Shown here one piece after another: positions 1 through 8,326 of a DNA stretch of 64,000 nucleotides. Each line of letters opens with the position of its first letter. The stretch's first letter is position 1. Both the position numbers and the translations under genes were made by a program. The notes below the pieces were generated by a model. The model saw only the letters and a list, made by a program, of their open reading frames with translations, made no database searches and was not told the origin of the DNA. The DNA lies in assembly GCF_014192285.1 (NCBI RefSeq), contig NZ_JACHXQ010000002.1, positions 96,968 through 160,967 on the forward strand, in the 5' to 3' direction. This DNA comes from Halomonas fontilapidosi (GTDB lineage Bacteria > Pseudomonadota > Gammaproteobacteria > Pseudomonadales > Halomonadaceae).

Positions 1-668
1 GTCCCGGTGTCCAACGGGAAGTTGCCCGCCTGGTGGACAGAGACCGTGAACACGTCGGGATCCGCATAGAAGGCCGCCTGCTGGCCGTTGCCGTGGTGCA
101 CGTCCCAGTCGAGAATCGCCACGCGCCCCACCTGGCCCAAGGCATGCGCCCGCATGACGGCTACCGGAATGTTGCCCAACAGGCAGAAGCCGCGCCCGAG
201 ATCCGCCTCGGCGTGGTGCCCGGGGGGACGACAGAGCGCGTAGGCCGTCGCCAGCTCACCGCTGGCCACCGCCTCCACCGCGGCAATGGCCAGGCCCGCC
301 GACTGGCGAGCCGCGGCCAGGCTACCCGGGGTATAGGGGGCGCAGTCGCCTCCGTCCCCCCCGCGGGCACGATCGCCCGCTTCCAGCGCCTCCAGATAGC
401 GCGCCGTGTGAAAGCGCTCGAGATCCCTGCGACTGGCCGGGGGGGGCTTGACCACTGAAAGCGCGTCGATCAGGCCGGAGACCTCGAGCAGATTCTTCAA
501 CCGCCGCTTGCTCTCGGGACTCTCCGAGGCCGACTGCGGCTGAAGGAACTCGCCGGGCGCGGAAAAGACCCCGATGGCGCCTGGATCGTGCCAGAAGCAG
601 CGCTCGTGCCAGAAGAACCCTGCGGCCGCCGGACCGCCGGCCGGCGTTGCGTTTCGATCCGCCGTCAT
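1..668 (-). CDS. Histone-deacetylase-fold amidohydrolase (N-terminal part, runs off the window)
   Basis: The gene starts at 668 and leaves the window at position 1, so about 222 residues are seen. They carry the arginase/deacetylase fold signature: RPPGHHAE near residue 130, then GRGFCLLGN and ILDWDVHHGNGQQ, which supply the active-site His pair and the Asp/His zinc ligands of class II histone-deacetylase-like enzymes. The N-terminus (FFWHERCFWHD) is typical of the bacterial HDAH subgroup. The ATG overlaps the stop of the upstream cyclodeaminase-like gene (ATGA), so the two are translationally coupled. It is the second deacetylase of this operon; the likely substrate is an acetylated amine, but that is inference. 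Confidence 0.85.
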   Translation of the reverse strand, partial: MTADRNATPAGGPAAAGFFWHERCFWHDPGAIGVFSAPGEFLQPQSASESPESKRRLKNLLEVSGLIDALSVVKPPPASRRDLERFHTARYLEALEAGDRARGGDGGDCAPYTPGSLAAARQSAGLAIAAVEAVASGELATAYALCRPPGHHAEADLGRGFCLLGNIPVAVMRAHALGQVGRVAILDWDVHHGNGQQAAFYADPDVFTVSVHQAGNFPLDTG

Positions 669-1606
669 TCGCGACCCTCCTGGCACTCCCAGACCTCGAT
701 GGCCGCGGCGAGGTCCTCAAGCGAAGCGCCCACCGACTTGAACAGCGTGATGGCCTCGGACGACGAACGCCCCGGCTGCTCGTCGCGCATCAGTTCAGCG
801 AGCTCGCCACGTATATCGTCGAAGGCGAAGCTTCCCTCGTCGACGGCCTGCAGGATATCCCCCGCCTCACCCCGGGCCCCGGCATAGGTGTCGACGAACA
901 CCTCGCTGCGGGCCAGACAGCGGGCATCGCTCTCGCGCATGGTCGGCCGGAAGGCACCGACCAGGTCCAGATGGGTACCGGGCGCAAGCCAGTCACCCAG
1001 GATCAGCGGCGCGGTGGAGAGCGTCACGCAGCTGACGATATCCGCCTCGCCGGTCGCCGCCTCGAGGTCAGTAACCGCGGCGCTATCGAAGCGGTCGGCA
1101 TAGTCAGCGGCCAGCCGCTCGGCTTTCTCCGTGTTGCGCCCCCACACCCTTACCCGCGTGATAGGGCGCACCGAGGCGTGTGCCTCGATCACCATGGGCG
1201 CCAGCTTGCCGGTGCCCACCACCAGCAGCGTCGAGGCATCCTCTCGGGCCAGCTCCCGCGCCGCCAGCGCCGAGGCCGCCGCAGTTCGCCGGCGCGTCAG
1301 CTCGCTGCCGTCGATGCAGGCCAGAGGACGCCCATGGTCGCCCTCGCTGAGCAGGTAGACGCCGGCAATGGCCGGCAGCCCGTGGTCGGCGTTCTGCGGA
1401 AAGACATTGACCATCTTGACGCCGATATAGCCGGCCCGCTCCCAGGCCGGCATCAGCAGCATGGTGGCCTCGCCATCGGGGCGATGCATGGCGTGATGGT
1501 GACGTGGCGGCGACTCCACGCCCTCACGGAAGGTCGTGGCCAGCCGTTCGACCAGCGCCGGCCAGGCCAGCGAGGCCGACACCTCCTCGGCGGTGATGAT
1601 GCGCAT
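665..1606 (-). CDS. Ornithine cyclodeaminase / mu-crystallin family enzyme
   Basis: A 313-residue protein starting MRIITAEEVSASL, the usual family length. An open frame continues 38 codons upstream, but that stretch lies inside ridA, so the start at 1606 is preferred. The middle contains the Rossmann motif VVGTGKLAPM, and the substrate loop HHHAMHRPDGEATMLLMPAW and the GVKMVNVFPQN segment match the family. Members convert ornithine to proline or act as NAD(P)-dependent imine reductases or amino-acid dehydrogenases; sequence alone does not decide which. It starts 2 nt after the ridA stop and ends overlapping the next deacetylase gene, so it is an internal operon member. Pairing with RidA fits a reaction that produces or consumes a reactive imine. 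Confidence 0.85.
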   Translation of the reverse strand: MRIITAEEVSASLAWPALVERLATTFREGVESPPRHHHAMHRPDGEATMLLMPAWERAGYIGVKMVNVFPQNADHGLPAIAGVYLLSEGDHGRPLACIDGSELTRRRTAAASALAARELAREDASTLLVVGTGKLAPMVIEAHASVRPITRVRVWGRNTEKAERLAADYADRFDSAAVTDLEAATGEADIVSCVTLSTAPLILGDWLAPGTHLDLVGAFRPTMRESDARCLARSEVFVDTYAGARGEAGDILQAVDEGSFAFDDIRGELAELMRDEQPGRSSSEAITLFKSVGASLEDLAAAIEVWECQEGRE

Positions 1607-1607
1607 C

Positions 1608-1964
1608 TCAGGCCTCCGGCAGCGCCGCGGTGACCATGATCTCCACCTTCCACTCGGGCTTGGCGAGCTTGGCTTCGACGGCGGCGCGCACCGGCGGGCG
1701 CCCCGGCACCACCCAGCCATCCCAGGCAGCGTTCATCTGGTCGAACTCGGCCATGCTGGTGACCCAGATCTGGGCGGCCACCAGATGCTCCTTGGAGGTG
1801 CCGGCCTTGGCCAGCAAATCGTCGATGCGAGACAGCACCTGCTCGGTCTGGCCGCGCATGTCGGCGGAGGGGTCGGTCGGCACCTGGCCGGCCAGATAGA
1901 CGGTGCCGTTGTGCACAGTGATCTGGCTCATGCGGGCGTTGCTGTCGTGATAGGTGACGGTCAT
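1608..1964 (-). CDS. ridA: RidA family (YjgF/YER057c/UK114) imine deaminase-like protein
   Basis: A 118-residue protein of normal family size. It shows the N-terminal VYLAGQVPTDPSADMRGQTEQVL segment in shortened form (VYLAGQVPTD) and the conserved Arg of the GRPPVRAAVEAKLAKPEW region, which in RidA proteins holds the substrate carboxylate. RidA-type proteins hydrolyse reactive enamine/imine products of PLP or amine-oxidising enzymes; this one belongs to the catabolic subgroup often found beside amine-degrading genes. It lies between the acetylpolyamine-amidohydrolase-like gene (26 nt gap) and the cyclodeaminase-like gene (1 nt gap), so it is part of the same transcript. Confidence 0.85.
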   Translation of the reverse strand: MTVTYHDSNARMSQITVHNGTVYLAGQVPTDPSADMRGQTEQVLSRIDDLLAKAGTSKEHLVAAQIWVTSMAEFDQMNAAWDGWVVPGRPPVRAAVEAKLAKPEWKVEIMVTAALPEA

Positions 1965-1990
1965 GGCGTGGTCTCTCGTCGGAAGGGCAG

Positions 1991-3025
1991 TCAGGCTGCG
2001 GTATAGCCGCCCAGGAAGGCGGCAAGATTATTGCCCAGGTGCTCGGTGGGGTAGCCCCCCTCCTGCACCAGCACCGTGGGCAGTGCCAGGGCGGCGAGGC
2101 GCCGCCCCAGGGCAGTAAAGTCGTCGGTTTCCAGGGCCAGGCCGGCCAGCGGGTCATCCTTGTGGGCATCGAGCCCCAGGGCCACCACCAGCGCCTGAGG
2201 ACGAAAAGCGTCCAGGGCCTCGATCAGGCGATCCAGGGTCGCCAGAAAGGTAGCGCCGTCGCTGCCCAGGGGCAGCGGCAGGTTGACGTTGGCCCCCTGC
2301 CCTTCGCCCTCGCCGTGCTCATCGGCTCCGCCCCAGAAGAAGGGATAGAAGTCGGCGGGATCGGCGTGCAGCGAACCGGTCCAGACATCCCCTCGGTCAT
2401 AGAAGATATCCTGGGTGCCGTTGCCATGGTGGAGGTCCACATCAAGGATCGCCACACGCTCATAGCTTTCACGTAGCACCGTGGCGGCCAGCGCCGAGTT
2501 GTTGAGGAAGCAAAATCCCCCGGCTCTCTCGGGACCGGCATGATGGCCCGGCGGTCGACAAAGGGCATAGGCCGCGGGCTCGCCTATCAGCACGGCATCA
2601 GCAGCGGCCTCGGCACTGGCGGCGCTGGCCAGAATGCCGGAGAAGCTATCGGCGGTCATCGGGCAGGCCATGTCATGCATGTGCCAGCCCACCAACCCCA
2701 CCGGATGCCGGGGATAGTGGTGGCCACCACCGCAGGGATGGACGTTGGGCGCCACGATCTCCGCGGCGTCCGGCAGCTCGCACCAGCGGGCATGGATCGT
2801 TTCGAGAAAATCGAGATAGCGCGGGGCATGAATCCTGGCCAGGCGGTCTCTTAACCGCCCACTATCGACCTCGGTGGGAGGCGTCATGGCAAGGCCCATG
2901 GAGGCCAGCCCGCGGGTCAGCAGCTCGGCCCGCACCGGCCCCTCGGGCGAGTCCACCGGGCGGCCTCGCAGCAGGAAGGTCGGCGGCGCATGGCGCTCCT
3001 GGTCGGGGTGGTAGAAGAGCTTCAT
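1991..3025 (-). CDS. Acetylpolyamine amidohydrolase-like deacetylase
   Basis: A 344-residue protein matching the length of bacterial acetylpolyamine amidohydrolases. Visible motifs are CRPPGHHAGPERAGGFCFLNN (active-site HH and the loop typical of the polyamine subgroup, quoted here in part: PPGHHAG, GFCFLNN), ILDVDLHHGNGTQD with the zinc-binding Asp and His, and LGLDAHKDDPLAGL with the third zinc ligand. Known members release acetate from N-acetylputrescine, -cadaverine or -spermidine. It follows the TRAP permease gene by 11 nt and precedes ridA, which suggests that the transporter imports the acetylated substrate and this enzyme deacetylates it in the cytoplasm. The specific substrate is not proven. 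Confidence 0.87.
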   Translation of the reverse strand: MKLFYHPDQERHAPPTFLLRGRPVDSPEGPVRAELLTRGLASMGLAMTPPTEVDSGRLRDRLARIHAPRYLDFLETIHARWCELPDAAEIVAPNVHPCGGGHHYPRHPVGLVGWHMHDMACPMTADSFSGILASAASAEAAADAVLIGEPAAYALCRPPGHHAGPERAGGFCFLNNSALAATVLRESYERVAILDVDLHHGNGTQDIFYDRGDVWTGSLHADPADFYPFFWGGADEHGEGEGQGANVNLPLPLGSDGATFLATLDRLIEALDAFRPQALVVALGLDAHKDDPLAGLALETDDFTALGRRLAALALPTVLVQEGGYPTEHLGNNLAAFLGGYTAA

Positions 3026-3036
3026 GAGAGGGTTCC

Positions 3037-4314
3037 TTAGCCCAGCAAGGAGGGGATCCAGGTGGAGAGCGACGGAAAGGTGACCAGCAGCAGGATCACC
3101 ACGATAAAGGCTACATAGAACGGCAGCGAGGCGATGATCGCGCGTTCGAAGGGCACGTTGGCGATCCTCGCTGCCGTCATCAGCGTCATCCCCACCGGCG
3201 GTGTGACATTGGAGATATTGAGCACCACGATCATCAGGATGGCGAAGTGAAGCGGGTCCACCCCCAGCTGGATCATTGCCGGCACCAGCACCGGTGCCAC
3301 CACCACCAGCGCCGGCAACACGTCCATCACCGTGCCGACCAGGATCAGCAGGGCACAGACCAGCAGCAGCTGCAGGAAGGTCGAGTCGCTGAAGGTGGTG
3401 ATCAGGCCCGCCGCATCCCGGGCGATGCCGGAGCGGGTGACGAACCAGCCGAGCACCGCCGAGGTCGCCAGCAGGAAGAACACCACCCCCGAGAAGCGCA
3501 CCGTCACCACCAGCGCGTGCCAGATCTTGCGCCAGGTGAGCGTGCGGTAGAAGACGACCCCGATGGCGATGGCATAGACGGCGGCAAAGCCCGAGGCTTC
3601 GGTGATGGTGGTCATGCCCGAGAGGATGCCGCCGAGGATGATCAGCGGCACGATCATCGCCGGCAGGGCCACCAGGAAGGCCACGGCCGCCACCTTGAAC
3701 GGGGTGGGCGCCTGCTTGGGATAGCCCCGCTTCCAGGCCAGGAAGAAACTTACCGCCAGCAGCGCCACGGCCATCAGCAGGCCCGGAATGATGCCCCCGG
3801 CGAAGAGATCGATCACCGAGATGTCACGCAGCAGGGTGGCATAGACCACCATCACCACGCTGGGCGGGATAATCGGTCCAATGATCGACGAGCAGGCAGT
3901 GATCGCCGCCGCATACTCGGCGTCATAGCCTTGCTTCTTCATTTCGGGAATCATGATCTTGCCGATCGCCACGGTGTCGGTGATCGCCGCCCCGGTCAGC
4001 CCGGCGAAGAACACCGACACCGAGACGTTGACGTGGGATAGCGCCCCGCGCACCCGCCCGAACAGGGCATTGTTGAAGGCGATAAGTTTCTGGGTCAGGC
4101 CGCCCTGATTCATCAGTTCGGCGGTAAAGATAAAGTAGGGCACGGCAATCAGCAGAAACCCCGAGACGCCGGAGAACATACGGTCGGCGATGATGCCGAG
4201 CATGCGCTCGCCACCCATGGCGAAACCGCCGGCCAGTCCCGACATGGCCATTACCACGGCCACCGGCGCACCAATCAGCAACAGTACGACAAAAGCAATG
4301 ATCGCGGGCGTCAT
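3037..4314 (-). CDS. dctM: TRAP transporter large permease subunit (DctM)
   Basis: A 425-residue, highly hydrophobic protein with about 12 predicted membrane segments. It has typical DctM features: the FAMGGERM loop near the N-terminus, YFIFTAELMNQGGLTQKLI and the IIPPSVVMVVYA helix. DctM is the translocation subunit of Na+-driven TRAP importers and works with DctQ and the periplasmic receptor DctP. Its ATG overlaps the dctQ stop (ATGA), and the deacetylase gene follows 11 nt later. Substrate is set mainly by DctP, so it cannot be read from this subunit. Confidence 0.93.
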   Translation of the reverse strand: MTPAIIAFVVLLLIGAPVAVVMAMSGLAGGFAMGGERMLGIIADRMFSGVSGFLLIAVPYFIFTAELMNQGGLTQKLIAFNNALFGRVRGALSHVNVSVSVFFAGLTGAAITDTVAIGKIMIPEMKKQGYDAEYAAAITACSSIIGPIIPPSVVMVVYATLLRDISVIDLFAGGIIPGLLMAVALLAVSFFLAWKRGYPKQAPTPFKVAAVAFLVALPAMIVPLIILGGILSGMTTITEASGFAAVYAIAIGVVFYRTLTWRKIWHALVVTVRFSGVVFFLLATSAVLGWFVTRSGIARDAAGLITTFSDSTFLQLLLVCALLILVGTVMDVLPALVVVAPVLVPAMIQLGVDPLHFAILMIVVLNISNVTPPVGMTLMTAARIANVPFERAIIASLPFYVAFIVVILLLVTFPSLSTWIPSLLG

Positions 4315-4856
4315 GAGCGCTCCTCCCTATCGGCGGCGTCGATGAGTTCCTCGATCGCGGTCTCGTCATCGATGAAGTGTTCCAGCAGGTCAAAGCCCTG
4401 CACCAGGTGCAGCAGGATGATGACCCCGCTGATCGGCACCACAATGGCGGTGTATTTGGCGGAAATCTGGATCTGGTCGGAAACCATGTAGACCTGGGAA
4501 GCGCCCTGGAAGAAGATCCAGCCGTACCAGACCAGCATCAGGCCAAACAGCCCGATGACGGCAAGACAGAGCCCCGCGGCCACCTTGAGGAGCATCCGCG
4601 GCAGGCTGCGCACCAGCAGTGTCATGGCCACGTGCTCGCCATAGCGCAACGATATGGTCATGGAGAGAAAGCCGATCCAGGGCAGGAAGAGCCGCGCCAG
4701 GGAGTAGGTCCAGCTCAGAGTACTGCCCGTGGCCAGCTTGTAGAGAAAGGCCGTGAAGGAGATGCCCAGCATGATCAGCACGCAGGCCACACACATCACG
4801 ATTGCCACCTGATTGACCACATCACTCAGGCGGCGCAGGGACTGAAGTCGATCCAT
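4311..4856 (-). CDS. dctQ: TRAP transporter small permease subunit (DctQ)
   Basis: A 181-residue membrane protein with four predicted helices, as expected for DctQ. The segment LFLPWIGFLSMTISLRYGEHVAM matches the conserved W-G/S and R-G-x-H region of the family (seen here as LPWIGFLSM and LRYGEHVAM). The C-terminal tail is acidic (DDETAIEELIDAADREE). It forms a complex with DctM, whose start overlaps its stop by 4 nt. It lies 70 nt downstream of dctP, as in the usual dctPQM order. Confidence 0.9.
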   Translation of the reverse strand: MDRLQSLRRLSDVVNQVAIVMCVACVLIMLGISFTAFLYKLATGSTLSWTYSLARLFLPWIGFLSMTISLRYGEHVAMTLLVRSLPRMLLKVAAGLCLAVIGLFGLMLVWYGWIFFQGASQVYMVSDQIQISAKYTAIVVPISGVIILLHLVQGFDLLEHFIDDETAIEELIDAADREERS

Positions 4857-4926
4857 CGGTCACCTCGAGGCAGCGCTGACCGGCCGGCCCTGCCGGCCGG
4901 TCAAGGGGTCGGATCAGGGTCGAGCA

Positions 4927-6006
4927 TCAGGGGCCATAGACGGCCATGTCAGATTCCTTGACCTGCTCGCCGACCCTGGCGACCTCCGCGAGGAAGGCAT
5001 CGACCTTCTCGGCCTCGATGCCGAAATCGTTGACGATCCAGTCCCTCCATGCCGGGGTGGCAATCTCCGCCATGCGCGCCCGCTCCTCGGGAGGCATGAT
5101 GTAGCACTCCTCGAAGCGCTCGCAGGACTGCTGCCAACTGGCCGTGGCCAGTGCGCCGGACATGCCATGACCAATGGCAACGGCCTCACGGGCAGAGGTC
5201 ACGATGGCCTCCTGATGCGCCTCGCTGAGGCTCTGGAACCACTCCTCGCTGACCAGCCAGGCGGCGCTGTTGTAAACGTGGCCGGTAAGCGTGGTGTAGT
5301 CCGTCACCTCATCGAAGTTATAGGTGACGTTGAGGACGGGCGCGTTGAACTGACCGTCGGCCAAGCCCGTCTCCAGCGCGGTGATGACCTCACCCCAGGG
5401 CAGCGGCGTCGCTGAGGCGCCCAGCGACTTCATGATAGCGACGTGGCCGGGGTTTTCCTCGGTGCGGATATTGAGCCCCTCGAGGTCCTCCACGGTCTTG
5501 ATCAAGCGCTTGTTGTTGGTGAAGGCGACGAAGCCGCCGCCGTCATCGAAAGTACCGAGATAGCGCATGTTGGCTTCTTCGATGGTCCCCGACATGAAGT
5601 CGGCAAACCACTCACTGTCGAAGAAGGTCCAGGCCTGACGCCAGTTGTCGAAGATGAAGGGCGCGGTCATCAGCTGATAGTCGTCATAGAAGGACGACAT
5701 GGCCCCGGTGGTGATGATCGTGGACTGCAGGGTACGGCCGCCCTGAACCTCGGAGGCGGTCTCGACTTCGGAACCCAGCTGACTGTTGCCGAAGATCGAC
5801 ACGGTGATCTCGCCATCTGTCCGAGTCTCGACCAGGTTCTTGAAGTGCACCAGCGCCGGGTAGACCTCGTTATTGCTCATGTTCTCCGGAAGGATGGTGG
5901 AGATAGCCATTTCCATGGATTGGGCCTGCACCTGGGTGCTGGCGATGGCCAGCGGCAGCGCGGCCAGGGCCAGGGCGCCGGGGAGAGTCTTCGCTTTCAT
6001 GGTCAA
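4927..6006 (-). CDS. dctP: TRAP transporter periplasmic solute-binding protein (DctP family)
   Basis: A 359-residue protein with a Sec signal peptide (basic N-terminus MTMKAK, hydrophobic stretch to about residue 27, cleavage after QAQ). The mature part shows DctP-fold hallmarks: the Q(L)GSE segment, NIRTEENPGHVAIMKSLGASATPLPWGEV (the conserved Arg and PLPWGEV loop) and the NAPVLNVTYNFDEVTDYTT region. It delivers the substrate to DctQM. The ligand is unknown; the adjacent deacetylase genes make an acetylated amine plausible. It is the first gene of the operon downstream of the AraC regulator and is separated from it by a 77-nt gap containing an inverted repeat. Confidence 0.92.
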   Translation of the reverse strand: MTMKAKTLPGALALAALPLAIASTQVQAQSMEMAISTILPENMSNNEVYPALVHFKNLVETRTDGEITVSIFGNSQLGSEVETASEVQGGRTLQSTIITTGAMSSFYDDYQLMTAPFIFDNWRQAWTFFDSEWFADFMSGTIEEANMRYLGTFDDGGGFVAFTNNKRLIKTVEDLEGLNIRTEENPGHVAIMKSLGASATPLPWGEVITALETGLADGQFNAPVLNVTYNFDEVTDYTTLTGHVYNSAAWLVSEEWFQSLSEAHQEAIVTSAREAVAIGHGMSGALATASWQQSCERFEECYIMPPEERARMAEIATPAWRDWIVNDFGIEAEKVDAFLAEVARVGEQVKESDMAVYGP

Positions 6007-6035
6007 CCTCGTATCGTCTTGTCGTTGTCGTGACC

Positions 6036-6072
6036 CTGTCTCACCCTCCTGCGGAAGGGCACAATGAGACAG
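6036..6072. promoter_or_regulatory. Inverted repeat between araC-type regulator and dctP
   Basis: CTGTCTCA at 6036-6043 is repeated in inverted form as TGAGACAG at 6065-6072, and inside it CCCT/AGGG can pair as well, giving a stable hairpin. It lies in the 77-nt gap downstream of the AraC-type gene and upstream of dctP (both minus strand). No T-run follows, so it could be an attenuator or an operator rather than a simple terminator. Confidence 0.45.
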
Positions 6073-6083
6073 CTGTTTTCAGA

Positions 6084-6929
6084 TTAGGTCGACTCGGCAG
6101 CCTTCGCTTGCCCGACACTACGGTGCTCTTGCCCGAGGCTCGCCAATGTCTGGTCCGCACGGCGTGCCATCGAGGGTGAAACCTCGAAGCAGCGGCGGTA
6201 GGCGCGCGAGAAACTGCCCTGATCACGAAAGCCCACCAGCGAGGCGATATGCCCGAGACTTAAGCCGCTGTGGGTCACCAGCGTACGGGCGTGATCCAGT
6301 CGACGTCGCTGAACATAGGCAAGCGGGGTCATGCCGGTCAGCTCACGAAAACAGGCATGGAAATGTCCCGCACTCAGCGCGCAGAGCGCCGCCAGCTGCT
6401 CGACCCGGATCTCGTCGGCGAGGTGGTGATCAATCCAGGCATCCAATCGGGTCAGATCGAGGCGTTCGCTGAACCCCGGACCGGGCGCCACCCCCGTATC
6501 CTCCGAAAGGGGCTGGGACTCGAGGTGCAAATAAAGGGCCCGCAGCAGCAGCGCGGCGATCTCGCTATGCAATGCCGGGCAGCACTCGAGCTGGTGCATC
6601 AGGCTGGCCGCCAGGCGATTGAGCCGCGGCGGCACGCTGAAGAAGCGCGGCCTTTCGAAAAGGCGCTCGATGGCCTCGCCATCGCGCAGCGCCGGCAGGC
6701 TGGTAGCAGGAATATCGAGCACGAAGGTTCTGTTGCGACCATCGCCCCGGTAGTCGTGGTGTCGGCCACAAGGGATCAAACAGCCGCGACTGCCGGTGAT
6801 GCGATCACCGCGTCCTTCGATGGAGAGTTCGGTCGCGCCACAGGTGGCGAGGATCAGCTGGTGGTGGTCATGGGCATGGGCCACATGGGTCTGGCCCAGG
6901 TTGTCGGCGCGAAGGTCGAGCAGGGGCAT
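6084..6929 (-). CDS. AraC family transcriptional regulator
   Basis: A 281-residue protein with an N-terminal cupin-like sensing region (HAHDHHQLILATCG, then IPCGRHHDY) and a C-terminal double helix-turn-helix from about residue 180: RVEQLAALCALSAGHFHACF and HIASLVGFRDQGSFSRAYRR. The ATG at 6929 is chosen because GGAGGG lies about 9 nt upstream; earlier possible starts (ATG at 6980 or TTG at 7007) lack such a site. It precedes the TRAP/deacetylase operon on the same strand and is divergent from the aminotransferase at 7143, so it may control either or both. The effector is unknown. Confidence 0.85.
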   Translation of the reverse strand: MPLLDLRADNLGQTHVAHAHDHHQLILATCGATELSIEGRGDRITGSRGCLIPCGRHHDYRGDGRNRTFVLDIPATSLPALRDGEAIERLFERPRFFSVPPRLNRLAASLMHQLECCPALHSEIAALLLRALYLHLESQPLSEDTGVAPGPGFSERLDLTRLDAWIDHHLADEIRVEQLAALCALSAGHFHACFRELTGMTPLAYVQRRRLDHARTLVTHSGLSLGHIASLVGFRDQGSFSRAYRRCFEVSPSMARRADQTLASLGQEHRSVGQAKAAEST

Positions 6930-7142
6930 CGGGGATTGCCCTCCAATCACCATGTAAGACCCCAACGTGGCGTGAGGCATGGGTGTAACGCAAATAGGGC
7001 CGGCCAACGCTCATGAGCCAGCGCTTCGAGCCTGCCACTCTCCCGATGGCTGACGCGCAGCGGCAGAGCCTGTCTTGACCCCGCCCTGCGCCTGGCCGAC
7101 CGTAGCACTATTCCTTAGACCACATCTGACTGGGAGTTCACG

Positions 7143-8243
7143 ATGCCGACCTTTCCCAAGCATCTCCGCGGAGAAGGACCGACCAACCCCTTCCCCGGGA
7201 TTCGCGTGCTGGAGCGCCGCCTGGGCCACGAGATCCCCCACCGCCTGGGATCGAACGAGGGGCTCGACATGCCCCACCGCGCCCTGCGTGCGCACTTCGG
7301 GGATGCCATGGTCGAGCATGCCTACTGCTATGGAGATTCCGAGGCGCTGGGCGTCCGCCAGCGGCTTGCCGAGCAGCAGGGCATCCCGCTCGAGGCGCTG
7401 CTGGTCGACGCCGGGGCCGATAGCCTGATTGCCCTCGCCCTGCGCACCGTGGCCGAGCCCAGCACCGCCGTGGTGGCCACCGCCGGCACCTACCCGACCT
7501 TTGGCTACTTCGCCCGGGGCCAGGGGTGCCGACTGGTCGAGGTACCCTACGAGCAGGCGGTCGGCCATCTCGCCCCGGACCTGGAGGCGCTGTCGATCGC
7601 CGCGCGGCGCGAGCAGGCCCGGCTGGTCTATCTCGCCAACCCCGACAATCCGAGCGGCCACCTGCATGACGACGCGGCCATTCGCCGGCTGCGCGACACG
7701 CTGCCGGACGACTGCTGGCTGCTGCTCGACGAGGCCTACCACGACTTTCGCGAGGATGCCGAGTCGCCCTTCGCCCGCGAGGTCCTGCCCGGCGTCATCC
7801 GGCTGCGCACCCTCTCCAAGGCCCACGGCATGGCGGGGCTGCGTATCGGCTATGCCATCGCCGAACCCTACACCCTGGCGATGATGATGAAGGTGCGCAT
7901 TCATTATGCGGTCTCCACCCTGACCCAGGCGGCCGCCGAGGTGGTGCTGGACCATCCCGACGAGACCCGCGAGCACATTGCGGCCGTGTTGAAGCGCCGC
8001 GAACGCCTCGCCGAGCACTTTCGCGGACTCGGCGCCGAGGTGCTGCCCAGCGCCACCAATTTCATCGGCATCCGGCTGCCCAGTGCCGAGCTTGCCGAGC
8101 GGGTCAACCATGAGCTGCTCGCCGCCGGACGGCTGATTGCTCGCCCGGCCCACTCAGATCTCGGCCGCGTGTTACGCATCACCGCCGTCGAGGATGCCCT
8201 GGTGCCGGGTCAGCTGAAGATCCTGGAAGACGCCCTGCGGTAA
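7143..8243 (+). CDS. PLP-dependent class I/II aminotransferase, histidinol-phosphate aminotransferase-like
   Basis: A 366-residue fold-type I aminotransferase. The PLP lysine is K226 in TLSKAHGMAGLRIGY; the NPDNPSGH loop, DEAYHDF and the C-terminal Arg in GRVLRIT are also present. It resembles HisC in size and motif order but begins LGSNEGLDMPH rather than the usual HisC ending, and no other his genes are near. It is divergent from the AraC gene and followed by a clear terminator, so it is transcribed alone. A role in amine or amino-acid catabolism linked to the neighbouring operon is possible but not shown. Confidence 0.85.
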   Translation: MPTFPKHLRGEGPTNPFPGIRVLERRLGHEIPHRLGSNEGLDMPHRALRAHFGDAMVEHAYCYGDSEALGVRQRLAEQQGIPLEALLVDAGADSLIALALRTVAEPSTAVVATAGTYPTFGYFARGQGCRLVEVPYEQAVGHLAPDLEALSIAARREQARLVYLANPDNPSGHLHDDAAIRRLRDTLPDDCWLLLDEAYHDFREDAESPFAREVLPGVIRLRTLSKAHGMAGLRIGYAIAEPYTLAMMMKVRIHYAVSTLTQAAAEVVLDHPDETREHIAAVLKRRERLAEHFRGLGAEVLPSATNFIGIRLPSAELAERVNHELLAAGRLIARPAHSDLGRVLRITAVEDALVPGQLKILEDALR

Positions 8244-8260
8244 TTGCATCCCCTGCCGGG

Positions 8261-8288
8261 AAGGGCCGCCTCAACAGCGGCCCTTTTT
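8261..8288 (+). terminator. Rho-independent terminator after the aminotransferase gene
   Basis: GGGCCGC at 8263-8269 and GCGGCCC at 8277-8283 form a perfect 7-bp stem with a CTCAACA loop, preceded by AA and followed by TTTTT, 20 nt after the aminotransferase stop codon. Confidence 0.85.
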
Positions 8289-8326
8289 GGCCTGATCCGG
8301 CGGGCAGAATGACCCATCAGCCACTA

